This document shows, piece by piece, positions 63,835-64,000 of a DNA stretch of 64,000 nt. A model generated the notes under the pieces. It was not told the origin of the DNA and did no database searches. It saw only the letters and a program-made list of their open reading frames with translations. Origin of the DNA: Streptomyces bacillaris (lineage in GTDB: Bacteria; Actinomycetota; Actinomycetes; Streptomycetales; Streptomycetaceae); the NCBI RefSeq assembly GCF_003268675.1, contig NZ_CP029378.1, forward strand, positions 434,001-498,000. Reading direction: 5' to 3'. Numbering within the stretch: position 1 is the first letter of the stretch; every line of letters begins with the position of its first letter. A program made the position numbers and the translations under genes.

Positions 63835-64000
63835 GACAGCTCCTGTGGATTGGTGTGAATGGAGGGGCAGTGGTGCGGCCCAGGTGCAGTACAGCGGACG
63901 TGTACCTGACAGTTCCATGGCGCAGAATCCGGCGTTCGCCCGGGCGGTCGGCAATCTGTCGCGCGGCGCGATATCGAGACGATATCCAGCTCTGGGAAAA
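63835..64000. promoter_or_regulatory. Upstream region of the acyltransferase/ligase operon
   Basis: 166 bases to the window edge. GATATC occurs twice (63970-63975 and 63981-63986), 11 bases apart, one helical turn, in an otherwise GC-rich area; a regulator could bind here. No gene start is seen. Confidence 0.3.

Overview
The window is a GC-rich chromosomal segment of a Streptomyces species. The evidence is the codon bias, frequent GTG/TTG starts, many stop/start (ATGA, GTGA) overlaps, and typical families such as a kdpFABC-D operon, DUF4383 and DUF1206 membrane proteins, and an ScfR-type regulator. There are no rRNA or tRNA genes, no CRISPR arrays and no recognisable insertion sequence.

Layout. 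(1) 1-10754, minus strand: the front of a polycyclic tetramate macrolactam (PTM) cluster. It has a sterol-desaturase-like hydroxylase, an iterative KS-AT-DH-KR-ACP-C-A-PCP-TE PKS-NRPS whose A domain reads like an ornithine pocket, and a phytoene-desaturase-like flavoenzyme cut by the window edge. (2) 11382-18918: a frameshifted cysteine-desulfurase-like gene, a small hypothetical, a saccharopine-dehydrogenase-like reductase, a GlxA/AraC regulator, a divergent pair of MerR-cobalamin (LitR/CarH-like) regulator and ECF sigma factor, then DUF4383 and DUF1206 membrane proteins. (3) 19440-33653: secreted fasciclin protein, MarR regulator with an MMPL exporter, DoxX and DUF7144-like membrane proteins, FadH-type dienoyl-CoA reductase with PadR, an EamA/PAP2 pair facing a TetR gene across a strong operator array, an SDR, an SPFH/NAD-kinase-like pair and a Nudix hydrolase. 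(4) 33616-34730: an ammonium-transporter pseudogene. (5) 35564-49192, minus strand: a five-gene operon (DUF4132 gene, giant protein, MoxR AAA+ ATPase, DUF5682-VWA fusion, SWIM zinc finger) matching the Escherichia coli yehI-L-M-P-Q gene set. (6) 49571-56805: kdpF-A-B-C-D preceded by a 27-residue membrane peptide and lacking an adjacent kdpE. (7) 56951-61766: an LCP cell-wall ligase, a CaCA-type exchanger, and a decayed methylcitrate locus (PrpD remnant facing a frameshifted ScfR regulator across an operator array). (8) 61796-64000: the front of another biosynthetic operon (EhpF-like adenylating enzyme and an acyltransferase) running off the right edge.

Three genes carry single-base frame changes (near 11545, 34019 and 60925). 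Either this region is decaying or the assembly contains indel errors. The truncated ammonium transporter and the PrpD chimera cannot be explained by single-base errors, so some decay is real.

The most interesting system is the yehL-type MoxR-VWA operon, with a fused DUF5682-VWA protein and an 1811-residue partner of unknown function. Next are the decayed methylcitrate locus and the LitR/LitS-like photoregulatory pair without carotenoid genes nearby.
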